Shown here: positions 15,451 to 21,928 of the stretch, piece by piece
How the letters are laid out: every line of letters starts with the position of its first letter
Numbering within the stretch: position 1 is the stretch's first letter
Source: a virus
Virus record (IMG/VR): IMGVR_UViG_3300038566_000268
Location: 1 to 28,949 of that record
DNA: 28,949 bases
Direction: 5' to 3' (one strand)
Notes under the pieces: generated by a model
What the model saw: the letters and a program-made list of their open reading frames with translations, nothing else
What the model was told of the DNA's origin: nothing
Databases searched by the model: none
Program-made: the position numbers and the translations under genes

Positions 15451-15546
15451 TCAAAACAGCAATGCGCCTAATAAAAAAGCCAAACAAAGAACAATGGCGA
15501 TGCCTATTGCTGGAGGAATCCACCAACCAGAAATAAATATGCTCAT
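15451..15546 (-). CDS. Small membrane protein (31 aa)
   Basis: A very short gene whose strong GGAGGAAG ribosome site is inside the end of the previous gene. The sequence MSIFISGWWIPPAIG is followed by a hydrophobic helix (IAIVLCLAFLLGALLF). Single-pass inner-membrane peptide of a type often found in phage accessory operons. Confidence 0.7.
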   Translation of the reverse strand: MSIFISGWWIPPAIGIAIVLCLAFLLGALLF

Positions 15547-15547
15547 C

Positions 15548-15805
15548 TCATAACTTCCTCCAGCCGTCAGGAGTAACTCGGTATCGAGTGCCGTCCGACA
15601 TGGTTTTTATGTCGCCCTCTCCATTCAGCTCAAGCGTGGCAGGCTGTTCTGCTGTGTTGGCGATTTCCTTCATCAGTTTCTGCTGGAATTCGTTCCGATT
15701 AACCAATGCGGTCTTTTCATCCATCGCAACCAGATCATCGCGGAATATTTCACGGATCATGCTGTCAGTAGCTTCATTCATTGGCTCGTTAAAATTTATA
15801 CTCAT
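15548..15805 (-). CDS. Small hypothetical protein
   Basis: An 85-residue protein, ATGA-coupled to the gene before it and with GGAG upstream. N-terminal part acidic and helical; C-terminus reads IKTMSDGTRYRVTPDGWRKL. No family recognised. Confidence 0.6.
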   Translation of the reverse strand: MSINFNEPMNEATDSMIREIFRDDLVAMDEKTALVNRNEFQQKLMKEIANTAEQPATLELNGEGDIKTMSDGTRYRVTPDGWRKL

Positions 15806-15972
15806 TTCACTTTCTCCGTATGGATGCGGTCGATTATCTCCCGCTGCTTAAACGTCAGCTTTTCTTGCCTGCTGACAGAATCAATAAACTGTTCCTCCCA
15901 TTCTGATAAATCTGATCCTCGTTCCTCAATATCCTCGATCATATCTCTACATTCAGACTGGCTTTTAATCAT
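15802..15972 (-). CDS. Small helical phage protein (56 aa)
   Basis: The sequence has the pattern SDLSEWEEQFIDSVSRQ, KLTFKQREIIDRI, which recalls small phage proteins of unknown function with a WE..FI.S...Q....L...Q...I.RI core. It overlaps the genes on both sides (8 bases before, ATGA after), so it belongs to the same translational chain. Confidence 0.65.
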   Translation of the reverse strand: MIKSQSECRDMIEDIEERGSDLSEWEEQFIDSVSRQEKLTFKQREIIDRIHTEKVK

Positions 15973-16153
15973 CCTCAGACTCCGTTGATCGCATCCACCA
16001 GCATTTCATCTCAGGATTCGGGACTGATTTGAACGGTATCACACCCCGATCAATTGGCTGCTCCTCGTACTTGATGTTGAATAACTCTACCATTTCACGC
16101 ATAAGTTCTTTCTCCTGAGTGGATAAGGAGGCCCAAAATTCTGTCTTTGTCAT
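15965..16153 (-). CDS. Small hypothetical protein
   Basis: A 62-residue acidic protein (MTKTEFWASLSTQEKELMRE). It is the first gene after the attC-like site at 16164-16217, whose R box lies 10 bases upstream of its ATG. No family recognised. Confidence 0.6.
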   Translation of the reverse strand: MTKTEFWASLSTQEKELMREMVELFNIKYEEQPIDRGVIPFKSVPNPEMKCWWMRSTESEDD

Positions 16154-16163
16154 CTGCTGTCAT

Positions 16164-16217
16164 CTCTAACCTGTTATTTCAACGGACGCTAAAGCGCCGC
16201 TGAATTTGGTGTTAGTG
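16164..16217. repeat. attC-like site B (integron cassette recombination site)
   Basis: On the plus strand: CTCTAAC box, unpaired CTGTTAT, arm TTCAACGG-A-CGC, loop TAAA, arm GCG-CCGCTGAA, unpaired TTTGGT, and GTTAGTG box. The outer boxes pair over 5 bp, the inner stem over 11 bp with one G-T pair, and one A is extrahelical. This reproduces attC architecture (R box, unpaired spacer, L box with extrahelical base, terminal loop). The methyltransferase stop codon lies inside the GTTAGTG box. Confidence 0.7.
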
Positions 16218-16778
16218 GTTCCCCCAAGTCTGCGCCATCGCTCGCGCAACACCTGCATAAGTCCTGCTCCTCTCTTTCCATCGGTTAGGCCCTGGCGATG
16301 CCTTATGTACAGTAGCGGCTCTCTCGCTAATTACATTTGTAGGTAGTATGGGCGGGAGTCCTTTTGTCCAGAAACAGGTGCGCTTTGTGTGTGGCTCACC
16401 GTGTTCGTATGGCTGCAAACTAAAGTCATGCTTACGTCCTATAATTTCCACAGCGTACTTGTGCATCACAGGGTTTTCAACAGCTACCCGCGCAGCGTTC
16501 GCGTTCAGGCATTTAAGGAAAAATTCCGCACCTTCTTTCATATCGTCCCATAGGTTGCGCTCATGCAACCAACGCACACCGCTATTACATAATCTGGTGC
16601 ATGGTGGATGAGCTATCACTAAATCCCAAGGCTCGCGCAACAAAGGCAGCACATCACCTTGTATATGCGGTCCAGGCGCTTCACTTTCCAGCAGGTCAGC
16701 GCTCACAGCGTCATGTCCTGCTGCTATAAATGCGTCACGAACCCGCCCACTATATTCACACGCTATCAATACTTTCAT
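16212..16778 (-). CDS. DNA cytosine methyltransferase-like protein in a cassette-like unit
   Basis: A 188-residue member of a phage family related to C5-cytosine methyltransferases. MKVLIACEYSGRVRDAF fits the SAM-binding motif I, VIAHPPCTRL (55-63) the catalytic PPC motif with C60, and VENP (100-103) the motif VI ENV equivalent; GPNRWKERSRTYAGVARAMA ends the family. It is shorter than host-type enzymes and has no clear target-recognition domain, so activity is uncertain. It would protect phage DNA from restriction. It is bracketed by attC-like sites at 16164-16217 and 16786-16860, unlike its overlapping neighbours. Confidence 0.75.
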   Translation of the reverse strand: MKVLIACEYSGRVRDAFIAAGHDAVSADLLESEAPGPHIQGDVLPLLREPWDLVIAHPPCTRLCNSGVRWLHERNLWDDMKEGAEFFLKCLNANAARVAVENPVMHKYAVEIIGRKHDFSLQPYEHGEPHTKRTCFWTKGLPPILPTNVISERAATVHKASPGPNRWKERSRTYAGVARAMAQTWGNH

Positions 16779-16785
16779 AAATCAC

Positions 16786-16860
16786 CACTAACAAATCGTT
16801 GCACTTGGATTGCTCCACTCGCTGCGCTCATTACGCAACCAGTGAACTCAATCGTTAGCC
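16786..16860. repeat. attC-like site A (integron cassette recombination site)
   Basis: On the plus strand it begins CACTAACAAATCGTTG and ends AACTCAATCGTTAGCC, close to the remembered left and right consensus of integron attC (59-be) sites. Left arm TT(G)CACT(T)GG(A)TTGC pairs with the complement of the right arm except for three extrahelical bases, all in the left arm as in canonical sites. Total length is 75 bp. By this fold the site is plus-oriented, opposite to the methyltransferase gene. Confidence 0.8.
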
Positions 16861-16981
16861 CGCCCGCCAATCATCTCAAATGCCGGTTGTCCGTAATATT
16901 CAATTCCTTTCGGGTAGGGTGCTTTATCCCATAATAGACGAATATTCGGATGGTGGGGGTGATGTAGAGTATTTTAGTCAT
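16848..16981 (-). pseudogene. Frameshifted small gene (about 44 codons)
   Basis: ATG 16981 overlaps the previous stop as ATGA. After MTK the frame reads a poor sequence, but one extra A in the AAAA run at about 16973-16976 gives a protein-like product, MTKNTLHHPHHPNIRLLW continuing as KAPYPKGIEYYGQPAFEMIGG and ending in RAND. The length 134 is one base short of 45 codons. Either a sequencing undercall or a real disruption. The frame ends inside attC-like site A. Confidence 0.5.
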
Positions 16982-17475
16982 TTCCTCGCCCCTATCAGCC
17001 TTGCCATAGCCGGGTTGAGTTTACACATAACCTCCATGCACTCGGATTGAGTGCGGGGGCTTCCGATGTTCTTCCATTCTTGTCTGAGAATAGCAGGTCG
17101 CCAGTCGTCAGAATGTTTCGTGTAGCAGTCGATACATTGCCAACCTCGTTGATTCTGATATCCTGCGGGTTCCCCGCACTCGCAGATTTTCTCTGAATCA
17201 CGCTTTTCATAAACCTTGGCAACTTCATCCAGCCATGACTTTTGGCGTATCCAGGGGCCGATAGCCTTAAAGAACTTCCATTTACCCGGCCCGTTCTGTG
17301 GGCCATGTTCGGCAATATAGGCTTTTCTTTGATTTTCTGCCGCTTCAATCATTTCATCGACCAGAAGTTGATTAGGATTCAGGGTTGCAAATGCCTTCTC
17401 CCCATCCCCGACTGATTTCTTTTTTGGGAACGAGCTATATAATTTATCGAATAGAGCTTGTTGGGTTTGGTTCAT
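16978..17475 (-). CDS. Putative replication-associated protein with zinc cluster
   Basis: A 165-residue protein. Residues about 8-80 (KLYSSFPKKKSVGDGEKAF, LLVDEMIEAAENQRK, GPWIRQKSWLDE) resemble the C-terminal domain of phage replication-initiation or helicase-loader proteins. The second half has a four-Cys cluster (CECGEPAGY...WQCIDC) that probably binds zinc. It lacks the N-terminal DNA-binding domain of full-length O-like proteins, so the role is uncertain. ATGA-coupled to both neighbours. Confidence 0.55.
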   Translation of the reverse strand: MNQTQQALFDKLYSSFPKKKSVGDGEKAFATLNPNQLLVDEMIEAAENQRKAYIAEHGPQNGPGKWKFFKAIGPWIRQKSWLDEVAKVYEKRDSEKICECGEPAGYQNQRGWQCIDCYTKHSDDWRPAILRQEWKNIGSPRTQSECMEVMCKLNPAMARLIGARK

Positions 17476-18281
17476 TTTGATGATTCTAAAAGAATTATTT
17501 CTTCTGTGAGTTTGGCAATTTCCACACGTTTCTTTTCTGCTGCAACCTTATTCGCTTCCTTTAGTTTAATCCTATACACAGACTCGATCTCATCATCAAA
17601 AACAATTCCGCTTTCTATACATTTGCTATAATATTCCTCTGAAATTCCTTTATCTAAAATCTTTTCGCTCCATATTTTTTTGAATTCTATAAACGCTTCT
17701 TCATAATTATGAAAAACACTAATATTATCGTAACTTGATCCTGACCCATCAGAATATTTATGCAACTGATAGGTATAGTCGCCATTAGATTTGCCAAACA
17801 AAGATATTAGTTTGATTCCGTCATAGCGTCTGACTGACCATGTATCCCATGAAATAATAGCATCCTCTAGCCTTTCTGGTTTACATGGAAAATATTGATT
17901 TGTTTTTAATACCCAGCAATTCCCAGTAACCAACGATACAAAATTACCATATTCAGCTTCATTCATGTTCTGGCTGAATACGTTGGCTGACCTATATATT
18001 TCCTCTAAAGATTTTAATTTTATTTTTAGACCATTGATCCTATTATTAACACTGTCGTATTCACGTTTTGCAGAGTCTATCCTTTCTTCTATCCGTTTCC
18101 TTTCTTTCTCCTGATAGGAAACGACCGGTTTGTCGTGTAGTGATTTTGTGGTGAATCTTTCCCCGCTCGGTATTTCATCACCTTTTTCTGTTAGAAAAAT
18201 CTCCTGAACAATATACTCATTGCTATTTATTGATCCAATAACAACAACTTTTCTTCCATCATTTAAAAATTTGGTCTCCAT
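17472..18281 (-). CDS. Coiled-coil hypothetical protein
   Basis: A 269-residue protein. The N-terminal part is beta-rich with KVVVIGSINSNEYIVQEIF, then a strong coiled coil (about 58-98, KERKRIEERIDSAKREYDSV), a globular middle with several aromatic residues (WDTWSVRRYDGIKLISLFG), and a second basic/acidic helix at the end. No signal peptide. The gene is noticeably AT-rich compared with its operon, which suggests separate acquisition. Family not recognised. Confidence 0.65.
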   Translation of the reverse strand: METKFLNDGRKVVVIGSINSNEYIVQEIFLTEKGDEIPSGERFTTKSLHDKPVVSYQEKERKRIEERIDSAKREYDSVNNRINGLKIKLKSLEEIYRSANVFSQNMNEAEYGNFVSLVTGNCWVLKTNQYFPCKPERLEDAIISWDTWSVRRYDGIKLISLFGKSNGDYTYQLHKYSDGSGSSYDNISVFHNYEEAFIEFKKIWSEKILDKGISEEYYSKCIESGIVFDDEIESVYRIKLKEANKVAAEKKRVEIAKLTEEIILLESSK

Positions 18282-18313
18282 ACATCACCTCTCTAGTTAA
18301 TTTCAGGCATGAT

Positions 18314-18499
18314 TTATTTTGTGTAACTTTTAGACAAGTTGCCCTGAGTTTCGGCCTTTATCCAGCCAGTGTCCCACCATGAAGATAGCCCTATATCTGC
18401 ACAATACTTCATTGGATTTTCGTCGATTTTTTGACCATTTCTGTAAGCAGATTTACCCGCTTCATAGGCTTTATGATATTTACCTTTAGGTTCTAGCAT
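18314..18499 (-). CDS. Rmf/CrpP-like ribosome modulation protein
   Basis: A 61-residue basic protein with the ribosome-modulation-factor pattern: KAYEAGKSAYRNGQKIDENP, then GLSSWWDTGWIKAE (A..G..A...G....NP.......W..GW..A). Rmf dimerises and inactivates ribosomes during stationary phase; CrpP-type relatives occur on plasmids and phages. A phage copy might adjust host translation. ATG 18499 has AGGA 7 bases upstream. The frame is open far upstream but only this part is protein-like. Confidence 0.7.
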   Translation of the reverse strand: MLEPKGKYHKAYEAGKSAYRNGQKIDENPMKYCADIGLSSWWDTGWIKAETQGNLSKSYTK

Positions 18500-18575
18500 A
18501 TTTATTCCTATGTACTTATATGTACTAAGTATTGTCCAGAGAGAGTGAGTGAGATTCAGGCACAATTCCACTATC

Positions 18576-18722
18576 CTAGAGCATTGCCCAAGGTGTGAAA
18601 TCATGCCCCGACAATTTGTATTGTCCGTCGGTCGTTCGCTCGACACTGGCACCCGGATCACGCTTCCAGACAGCCTGTAAAGACTTCTCACAAGGTTTCT
18701 TACTGCCCGCCTCTCGACCCAA
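18576..18722 (-). CDS. Possible small or frameshifted gene (48 aa)
   Basis: From a TTG at 18722 the frame reads GREAGSKKPCEKSLQAVW, KRDPGASVERTTDGQYKLSG and ends HDFTPWAML, which looks protein-like. The TTG has only a weak ribosome site. Adding one G in the GGG run at about 18717-18719 would join it to the frame upstream (ENELDTW), so it may be the end of a longer disrupted gene. Between 18723 and 19016 I see no other convincing coding frame on the minus strand. Confidence 0.4.
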   Translation of the reverse strand: MGREAGSKKPCEKSLQAVWKRDPGASVERTTDGQYKLSGHDFTPWAML

Positions 18723-18856
18723 GTATCCAGTTCATTCTCGGTCTGTGCGCTTTGAGAGGTATCCTCACGGTAACGCCTAGCCCTGTGGTGCCGCCCGTTA
18801 TCCAGACCACCAGACGAGTCAATCCATGACCAATCCGTTACAAGGCCGGATTTAGG

Positions 18857-18886
18857 TTGACGAGGAAATTTAGAGTGGACTATAAT
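18857..18886 (+). promoter_or_regulatory. Strong sigma70 promoter
   Basis: TTGACG, an 18-base spacer and a perfect TATAAT at 18881-18886. Transcription would start near 18893, antisense to the surrounding minus-strand genes, into a hairpin-rich stretch. Confidence 0.7.
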
Positions 18887-18892
18887 TATGTC

Positions 18893-18990
18893 AACTCGGA
18901 TGGTCGCCAAACCTGAATCCGATTCAGGAAGTCTTAGGACTTCCGGCAAGCGCCTCGTTCCGCAACGGTTCGGGGCGTCTTGCTTTAAGG
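18893..18990 (+). ncRNA. Candidate small antisense RNA
   Basis: Right after the promoter lie a palindrome CCTGAATC-C-GATTCAGG (18912-18928), a perfect hairpin GGAAGTC-TTAG-GACTTCC (18927-18944) and a 38-nt hairpin (18946-18983; GCAAGCGCC with GGCGTCTTGC, one bulged T) followed by TTTAAGG. The last could act as a weak terminator, giving an RNA of about 90-100 nt. No protein role is supported because the only ATG lies before the predicted start. Confidence 0.45.
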
Positions 18991-19016
18991 CAGTCTGCCA
19001 CATAGCTGGTGGGGTT

Positions 19017-19205
19017 TCAAGCACGACAGGCATCCTGTCTGATTGCCTGCTCAAACGCCATGAGAGCCTCTTCACGGGTGAAACGGTCTGGAGCACCGAT
19101 TACGGCTTGTCTGAGGGATTCCAGGTCTAGTGGCGCTCTGAAATCGTCAAATACCGGATCGCTGGGCATGGCTTGTCTCCAAGGTCTATCGTCTGTGGCA
19201 CTCAT
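19017..19205 (-). CDS. Small hypothetical protein
   Basis: A 62-residue acidic protein (MSATDDRPWRQAMPSDPVFD, then helices LESLRQAVIG and REEALMAFEQAIRQ). GGGAG precedes the ATG and the start overlaps the HTH gene stop by ATGA. Probably co-expressed with the HTH regulator. Family unknown. Confidence 0.6.
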   Translation of the reverse strand: MSATDDRPWRQAMPSDPVFDDFRAPLDLESLRQAVIGAPDRFTREEALMAFEQAIRQDACRA

Positions 19206-19369
19206 AGCTTCTCCCTCAGTTTGCCTTTCTGATATGACATAAATGCTGCCTGCTTGCTCATGCCGTACTTGTCGCCGATTCGCTGGAATGTCCAGCCTTT
19301 CTCGTCCTTTAATCTGACGATAGATTTTTGACGGGCTATCCAGCGCTTCATCTGTTTTTTGTGATCCAT
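19202..19369 (-). CDS. Small HTH regulator (55 aa)
   Basis: The protein is one DNA-binding domain: a basic N-terminus (DHKKQMKRWIARQKSIVR) and a helix-turn-helix in KDEKGWTFQRIGDKYGMSKQ. It has GGAG 6 bases upstream and follows a strong promoter with a leader of about 20 bases. Its position next to palindromes that overlap the divergent promoters suggests an autoregulated repressor or Cro-like switch protein. It is read in a different frame from a longer spurious frame over the same bases. Confidence 0.7.
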   Translation of the reverse strand: MDHKKQMKRWIARQKSIVRLKDEKGWTFQRIGDKYGMSKQAAFMSYQKGKLREKL

Positions 19370-19395
19370 AAGGTTCTCCGAAATTCACGATATTT

Positions 19396-19425
19396 ATTTT
19401 ACATTCCCCCTTGACTTTCTGTCAA
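19396..19425 (-). promoter_or_regulatory. Leftward promoter of the HTH operon
   Basis: On the minus strand, TTGACA, an 18-base spacer and TAAAAT. Its -35 box overlaps the palindrome TTGAC-TTTCT-GTCAA and faces the rightward promoter. Confidence 0.75.
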
Positions 19426-19442
19426 GTGGCTTGATACACTTG
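19411..19442 (+). promoter_or_regulatory. Rightward promoter with two operator palindromes
   Basis: TTGACT followed after 16 bases by GATACA. Two perfect palindromes cover it: TTGAC-N5-GTCAA (19411-19425) and CAAGTG-N8-CACTTG (19423-19442). Both promoters of the divergent pair are covered, as in a genetic switch. Confidence 0.65.
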
Positions 19443-19460
19443 TTTCCGAGCTATGAGTTT

Positions 19461-19614
19461 ATGGGTAAGCGGTGGTTGCGCAAAACGGAGTGAAGCAGAT
19501 GACCCAAGGCGTACTAGCTAGCGCGGGTGGAAGGATCAACACGAAATCTGTGTGACTGCCTGATACCGGAAAGCCTTTAGTAGCGAAAAGGCCAGCCACC
19601 GCAAGCCCACCCAT
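19461..19614 (+). ncRNA. Structured 5' UTR RNA of unknown class
   Basis: A 154-nt region is closed by a long helix: ATGGGT (19461-19466) with ACCCAT (19609-19614), then GCGGTGGTTG (19469-19478) with CAGCCACCGC (19593-19602). Inside are a GCCTTT/AAAGGC hairpin (19573-19592) and an ACAC/GTGT hairpin near 19538-19554. It lies between the rightward promoter and the first gene, ends before the AGGAG ribosome site, and has no U-run, so it is a leader element and not a terminator. Part of its sequence vaguely recalls group II intron RNA, but no such intron is supported. Confidence 0.5.
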
Positions 19615-19629
19615 TAACAGGAGATAGAG

Positions 19630-19761
19630 ATGACTTATGTAGATTATGCGGTATTAAACTTGGCAATAAGTTTAGCGTTCTTTATTGCCTCGTCGATGAT
19701 GGGGATGTCTCCGCTGTCATCAATACCTAATGGATTACTCGCTATTGTTTTTTTATCCTAG
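19630..19761 (+). CDS. Small membrane protein (43 aa)
   Basis: The first gene of the rightward operon, with AGGAG 6 bases upstream. Two hydrophobic stretches (AVLNLAISLAFFIASSMM and GLLAIVFLS) predict an inner-membrane peptide. Family unknown. Confidence 0.6.
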   Translation: MTYVDYAVLNLAISLAFFIASSMMGMSPLSSIPNGLLAIVFLS

Positions 19762-19780
19762 CTGTATCGCAGTAATCATT

Positions 19781-20029
19781 ATGTACACAGACCTGACAAT
19801 CCAAGACGACGAAGGCACTGAGTTCTCGGTGGGTGTGGAGTATGACTATTACAAGCCGATCCCTGGTACCGAGACAGAACCCTACCTCCCACCAGAAGGT
19901 GCGAAGGTAGAACTTCACTCAGTCGCTATTCAGGACAGTGATGGTGTAGACATTGACCTGTTAGGTTTACTGAACACAGCCACACTGGATGAAATCGAAC
20001 GAATGATTAAAAGGGAGCATGTGGGATGA
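19781..20029 (+). CDS. Conserved hypothetical protein
   Basis: An 82-residue acidic protein: YTDLTIQDDEGTEFSVGVEY, KPIPGTETEPYLPPEGAKVE, then a C-terminal helix. I take ATG 19781 because the conserved-looking part starts there; upstream in-frame residues overlap the membrane gene. It is coupled by ATGA to the GHKL-like gene, and such small proteins often pair with it in phages (from memory). Confidence 0.65.
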   Translation: MYTDLTIQDDEGTEFSVGVEYDYYKPIPGTETEPYLPPEGAKVELHSVAIQDSDGVDIDLLGLLNTATLDEIERMIKREHVG

Positions 20030-21177
20030 ATAATATTGTAAAGTTTGGAAATCCGGGCCTTATTGACACGCGGGTATGGTCTACCTTTGGCGTTTCTGCA
20101 AAGGTAGGAGATAACCCAATCGGGCAGTTCGGTACTGGCCTGAAATATGCTATTGCCGTGCTTGTGCGGGAAGGTCGTCATATCAGTATTAAGCGCGGAG
20201 ATGAAGACTTTGTTTTCGCATCAGAAAAGGCAGAGATTCGCGGGGAAGAATTTAACCAGATCATGTGTAATGGCGAACCGATGCCATATACGACCCACCT
20301 TGGGTATAAGTGGGAGCTTTGGCAAGCCTACCGGGAATTGTACTCCAATTGCATTGACGAAGGTGGTTGTATTGGAGATAGCGGCGATACTGTTATCAGC
20401 GCCGAAATTGGCGATGTTGACCATCACGAAGTTTTCCTTGAAACCAGTAATCGAAGGATTGTCGCCAGTTCCGCATATTGTGATATTTATGCCGGGGCTT
20501 CTCCGTGGATTTATAACAAAGGAATACGTGCGGGAGAGTGCCGGAAACCATCGCTGTTCACTTATAATATAAAAATTGCTGATCTGACGGAAGACAGGAC
20601 ATTTAAGTACACTTATGATGTGCATAAAGGCATAAGCCATACTGTCCTTGATTCTGATAGCGACGATCTGCTTTATCCGTTTATCATGCAAAGTAAAAAC
20701 AACTACGAGGCAGATATTGATTTTTCTTACGCCGGGAATGAGCCCAGTCAGAGAATCCTGGATATCGTGTCTCAGTATCGCAGGGATGACGTGTATTTAC
20801 AGGAAAGCATTTTTTCTGCCGCAGTAAAACGTCTTGGGGCAGAACCGATTAAATATTTTGAGCCTGATGATTACCAGTCATCCGTGATTACCAAGGCTAA
20901 AGATTTCTGCGAGAAAATTGGCTACCCGATCAAATATCCAATCTATGTGTCAGATACTCTCGGAGCCAATAAACTCGCTATTGCAGATCGTAAATCCAAT
21001 TCTATTTATCTGTCTGACACCGTTATCACGCAAGGCTCTAAGCAGGTTGCCGCCACGCTTATCGAGGAAAATCTGCATCTTGCAAAACTGCTTGATGATT
21101 GTACCTATGGTATGCAGACCTATCTTTTCGACCAGATAGTGACGATGGGAGAAAAGCTGACAGGAGAAGTCTTGTGA
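20026..21177 (+). CDS. GHKL ATPase-like phage protein
   Basis: A 383-residue protein with an ATP-binding N-terminal half of the GHKL (gyrase-Hsp90-histidine kinase) type: glycine motif IGQFGTGLKYAIAVL (32-46) and an N-box-like AYRELYSNCIDEGG (101-114; E104, N108, D111). The C-terminal part has TLIEENLHLAKLLDDCTYGMQ (about 344-364), an Exx-H arrangement that looks like a degenerate metalloprotease or metal-binding helix. No membrane segment. It is a recurring phage family of unknown role; control of DNA or of a host partner through ATP-dependent dimerisation is possible. Coupled by ATGA and GTGA to its neighbours. Confidence 0.75.
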   Translation: MNNIVKFGNPGLIDTRVWSTFGVSAKVGDNPIGQFGTGLKYAIAVLVREGRHISIKRGDEDFVFASEKAEIRGEEFNQIMCNGEPMPYTTHLGYKWELWQAYRELYSNCIDEGGCIGDSGDTVISAEIGDVDHHEVFLETSNRRIVASSAYCDIYAGASPWIYNKGIRAGECRKPSLFTYNIKIADLTEDRTFKYTYDVHKGISHTVLDSDSDDLLYPFIMQSKNNYEADIDFSYAGNEPSQRILDIVSQYRRDDVYLQESIFSAAVKRLGAEPIKYFEPDDYQSSVITKAKDFCEKIGYPIKYPIYVSDTLGANKLAIADRKSNSIYLSDTVITQGSKQVAATLIEENLHLAKLLDDCTYGMQTYLFDQIVTMGEKLTGEVL

Positions 21178-21317
21178 GCGAAGAAACCATACACAACACG
21201 GCATGGGTCGTTCTAGGCTGCCTAATCCTGTATTTCTGGTTCACCCCTGCACAAGCAAGGTGGATGCCTGATAACCCTGTAATTGTGGATGAGGTTGATT
21301 GTGATGATCTACCGTAA
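21174..21317 (+). CDS. Small membrane protein (47 aa)
   Basis: GTG start overlapping the previous stop as GTGA, with AGGAG 7 bases upstream. A single hydrophobic segment (TAWVVLGCLILYFWF) ends in TPAQA, possibly a signal-peptidase-like site, followed by an acidic tail (VIVDEVDCDDLP) on the far side. Probably a membrane-anchored or exported peptide. Confidence 0.65.
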   Translation: MSEETIHNTAWVVLGCLILYFWFTPAQARWMPDNPVIVDEVDCDDLP

Positions 21318-21519
21318 CGCAGAGATCGAAGTAAGGCATCGTAGGAAGAAGTGGGAGAGTTATGTCCGACTCCCTTCTACTACGGGACAAATCTTTATCG
21401 GCGCTTTCCAATCACAGGTTATTGCTGAAATGGCCGCTAAGGAATGGGTAGAAAAGAAGGGTGAAGACGAATTAATGATCCGTAATTTTTTTTCAATGAC
21501 ATTGAGGGCGATACGATGA
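21304..21519 (+). CDS. Small basic hypothetical protein
   Basis: A 71-residue protein: MIYRNAEIEVRHRRKKWESY, QIFIGAFQSQVIAEMAAKEW. ATG 21304 or the adjacent GTG 21301 could start it, with GAGG upstream. The pattern resembles a small alpha/beta DNA-binding fold of the kind in integrase arms, but this is weak. Coupled by overlap on both sides. Confidence 0.6.
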   Translation: MIYRNAEIEVRHRRKKWESYVRLPSTTGQIFIGAFQSQVIAEMAAKEWVEKKGEDELMIRNFFSMTLRAIR

Positions 21520-21926
21520 ATCGTGAACGAACAAAAGAAGCTATCAAGGTAATGCAGGCGTATGTGGACGGGGAGGATATTGAATATTGTTTGAGTCGCC
21601 ATAGTGGTTGGACTAGGGTTAGTTCACCCTCATGGAATTGGTACGAAAGACCATACCGTATCGCCCCCAAGAAGGAGAAAGATACCAAAAGATATTCTCT
21701 TTTGCTGAAAACCAAAGTGAAAACATTGGGTGATTGCTGCGATATGTGTGAGCAGATTGAAGTTACAGGCCGGATGATGGCTTTATTCAAGAAAAGTGAC
21801 GGGTTTTTCAGAACGCCGATGGTTGGCGATATAACAACTATCTGCGAGCCGGGGATCAAAGCCGTAGAACTCACTGATGAAGTCAAGGCAGCACTTGAAG
21901 CCGCTGGCATTGAATATGGAGAGTGA
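21516..21926 (+). CDS. Hypothetical protein sharing modules with 22150-22407
   Basis: A 136-residue protein. The N-terminal part with SPSWNWYERPYRIAPKK is a phage pattern of unknown function. Residues 56-66 (DTKRYSLLLKT) and 69-100 (KTLGDCC...GFFRT) recur in the protein at 22150-22407 in the opposite order. The C-terminus (VELTDEVKAALEAAGIEYGE) is helical. ATGA-coupled on the upstream side. Confidence 0.65.
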   Translation: MNRERTKEAIKVMQAYVDGEDIEYCLSRHSGWTRVSSPSWNWYERPYRIAPKKEKDTKRYSLLLKTKVKTLGDCCDMCEQIEVTGRMMALFKKSDGFFRTPMVGDITTICEPGIKAVELTDEVKAALEAAGIEYGE

Positions 21927-21928
21927 TT

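Noticed and set aside
18314-19096. One 260-residue minus-strand gene
   Set aside because: Only the last 61 residues are protein-like and have their own ribosome site; the rest crosses a strong opposite promoter and hairpins, and another frame at 18576-18722 reads better.
19206-19388. N-terminal extension of the gene at 19017-19205
   Set aside because: The HTH gene occupies these bases in another frame with a good ribosome site, and the short gene has its own GGGAG and ATGA junction.
19461-19614. Group II intron remnant
   Set aside because: A few phrases recall intron RNA, but no domain V, reverse transcriptase or boundary motifs are visible.
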